Assembly (NCBI GenBank): GCA_016206385.1
Contig: JACQRS010000373.1
Location: forward strand, 1-6,370
DNA: 6,370 bases
DNA from: Candidatus Rokuibacteriota bacterium
GTDB taxonomy: Bacteria; Methylomirabilota; Methylomirabilia; Rokubacteriales; CSP1-6
Direction: 5' to 3'
Part shown: one piece after another, positions 6,325-6,370 of the stretch
Layout: the number at the start of each line of letters is the position of its first letter
Position numbering within the stretch: position 1 is the first letter of the stretch
Program-made: the position numbers and the translations under genes
Notes under the pieces: generated by a model
The model's input: only the letters and a program-made list of their open reading frames with translations
What the model was told of the DNA's origin: nothing
The model's database searches: none

Positions 6325-6370
6325 GCGCCGGCTTTGCCGGCGCAACCGTGTCTGGGGGAGGCTTCGGAGG
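6325..6370 (+). repeat. Two-hairpin GC-rich repeat upstream of the operon (copy 2, partial)
   Basis: A perfect 8-bp stem, GCGCCGGC with loop TTT (6325-6343), leads into the box GCGCAACC (6340-6347), then GGGGGAGG (6354-6361) and TCGGAGG (6364-6370), where the window ends. The order and the boxes match the repeat at 1985-2067, read from the opposite strand, with a short insertion (GTGTCT against TC) after the first box. A small 5-bp stem, CGCTC-TTTC-GAGCG (6314-6327), lies just before and overlaps it. No promoter for the minus-strand operon is clear in 6292-6370; it may lie further right. Confidence 0.65.

Overview
The window is GC-rich (about two thirds G+C by eye). All six genes lie on the minus strand, head to tail, and look like one operon. 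Transcription would run from the right edge to the left edge. Gene order, the strong GC preference at third codon positions and GC-rich dispersed hairpin repeats suggest a free-living environmental bacterium, perhaps Rokubacteria/NC10-like or a soil proteobacterium. No marker gene here settles the phylum, so this placement is weak.

Layout in transcription order: (1) an SDR oxidoreductase with an unusual Tyr-x6-Lys active site, resembling FabL-type enoyl-ACP reductase (6291-5500). (2) A second, classical SDR resembling BadH, 2-hydroxycyclohexanecarboxyl-CoA dehydrogenase (5503-4751), whose GTG start overlaps the previous stop by 4 nt. (3) A 67-nt gap holding a large GC-rich inverted repeat. 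(4) A family 5 (peptide/nickel/opine type) ABC substrate-binding protein with a twin-arginine signal (4683-3088). (5) A DppB-type permease (3085-2144), 2 nt after the previous stop. (6) A 169-nt gap with a two-hairpin repeat. (7) A DppC-type permease (1974-1087). (8) An acyl-CoA dehydrogenase (1076 to beyond the left edge), whose Shine-Dalgarno overlaps the dppC stop. The two ATPases such a transporter needs are not in the window.

Reading the genes together, a periplasmic binding protein and two permeases would import an organic acid or peptide-like compound. The cytoplasmic acyl-CoA dehydrogenase and BadH-like dehydrogenase would then carry out beta-oxidation-like steps on its CoA thioester. 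An alicyclic (cyclohexanecarboxylate-like) acid is a plausible but unproven substrate. The most noteworthy non-coding signal is a modular two-hairpin repeat present twice in opposite orientation, at 1985-2067 and at 6325 to the right edge. I found no RNA gene, CRISPR array, transposase or clearly novel system.
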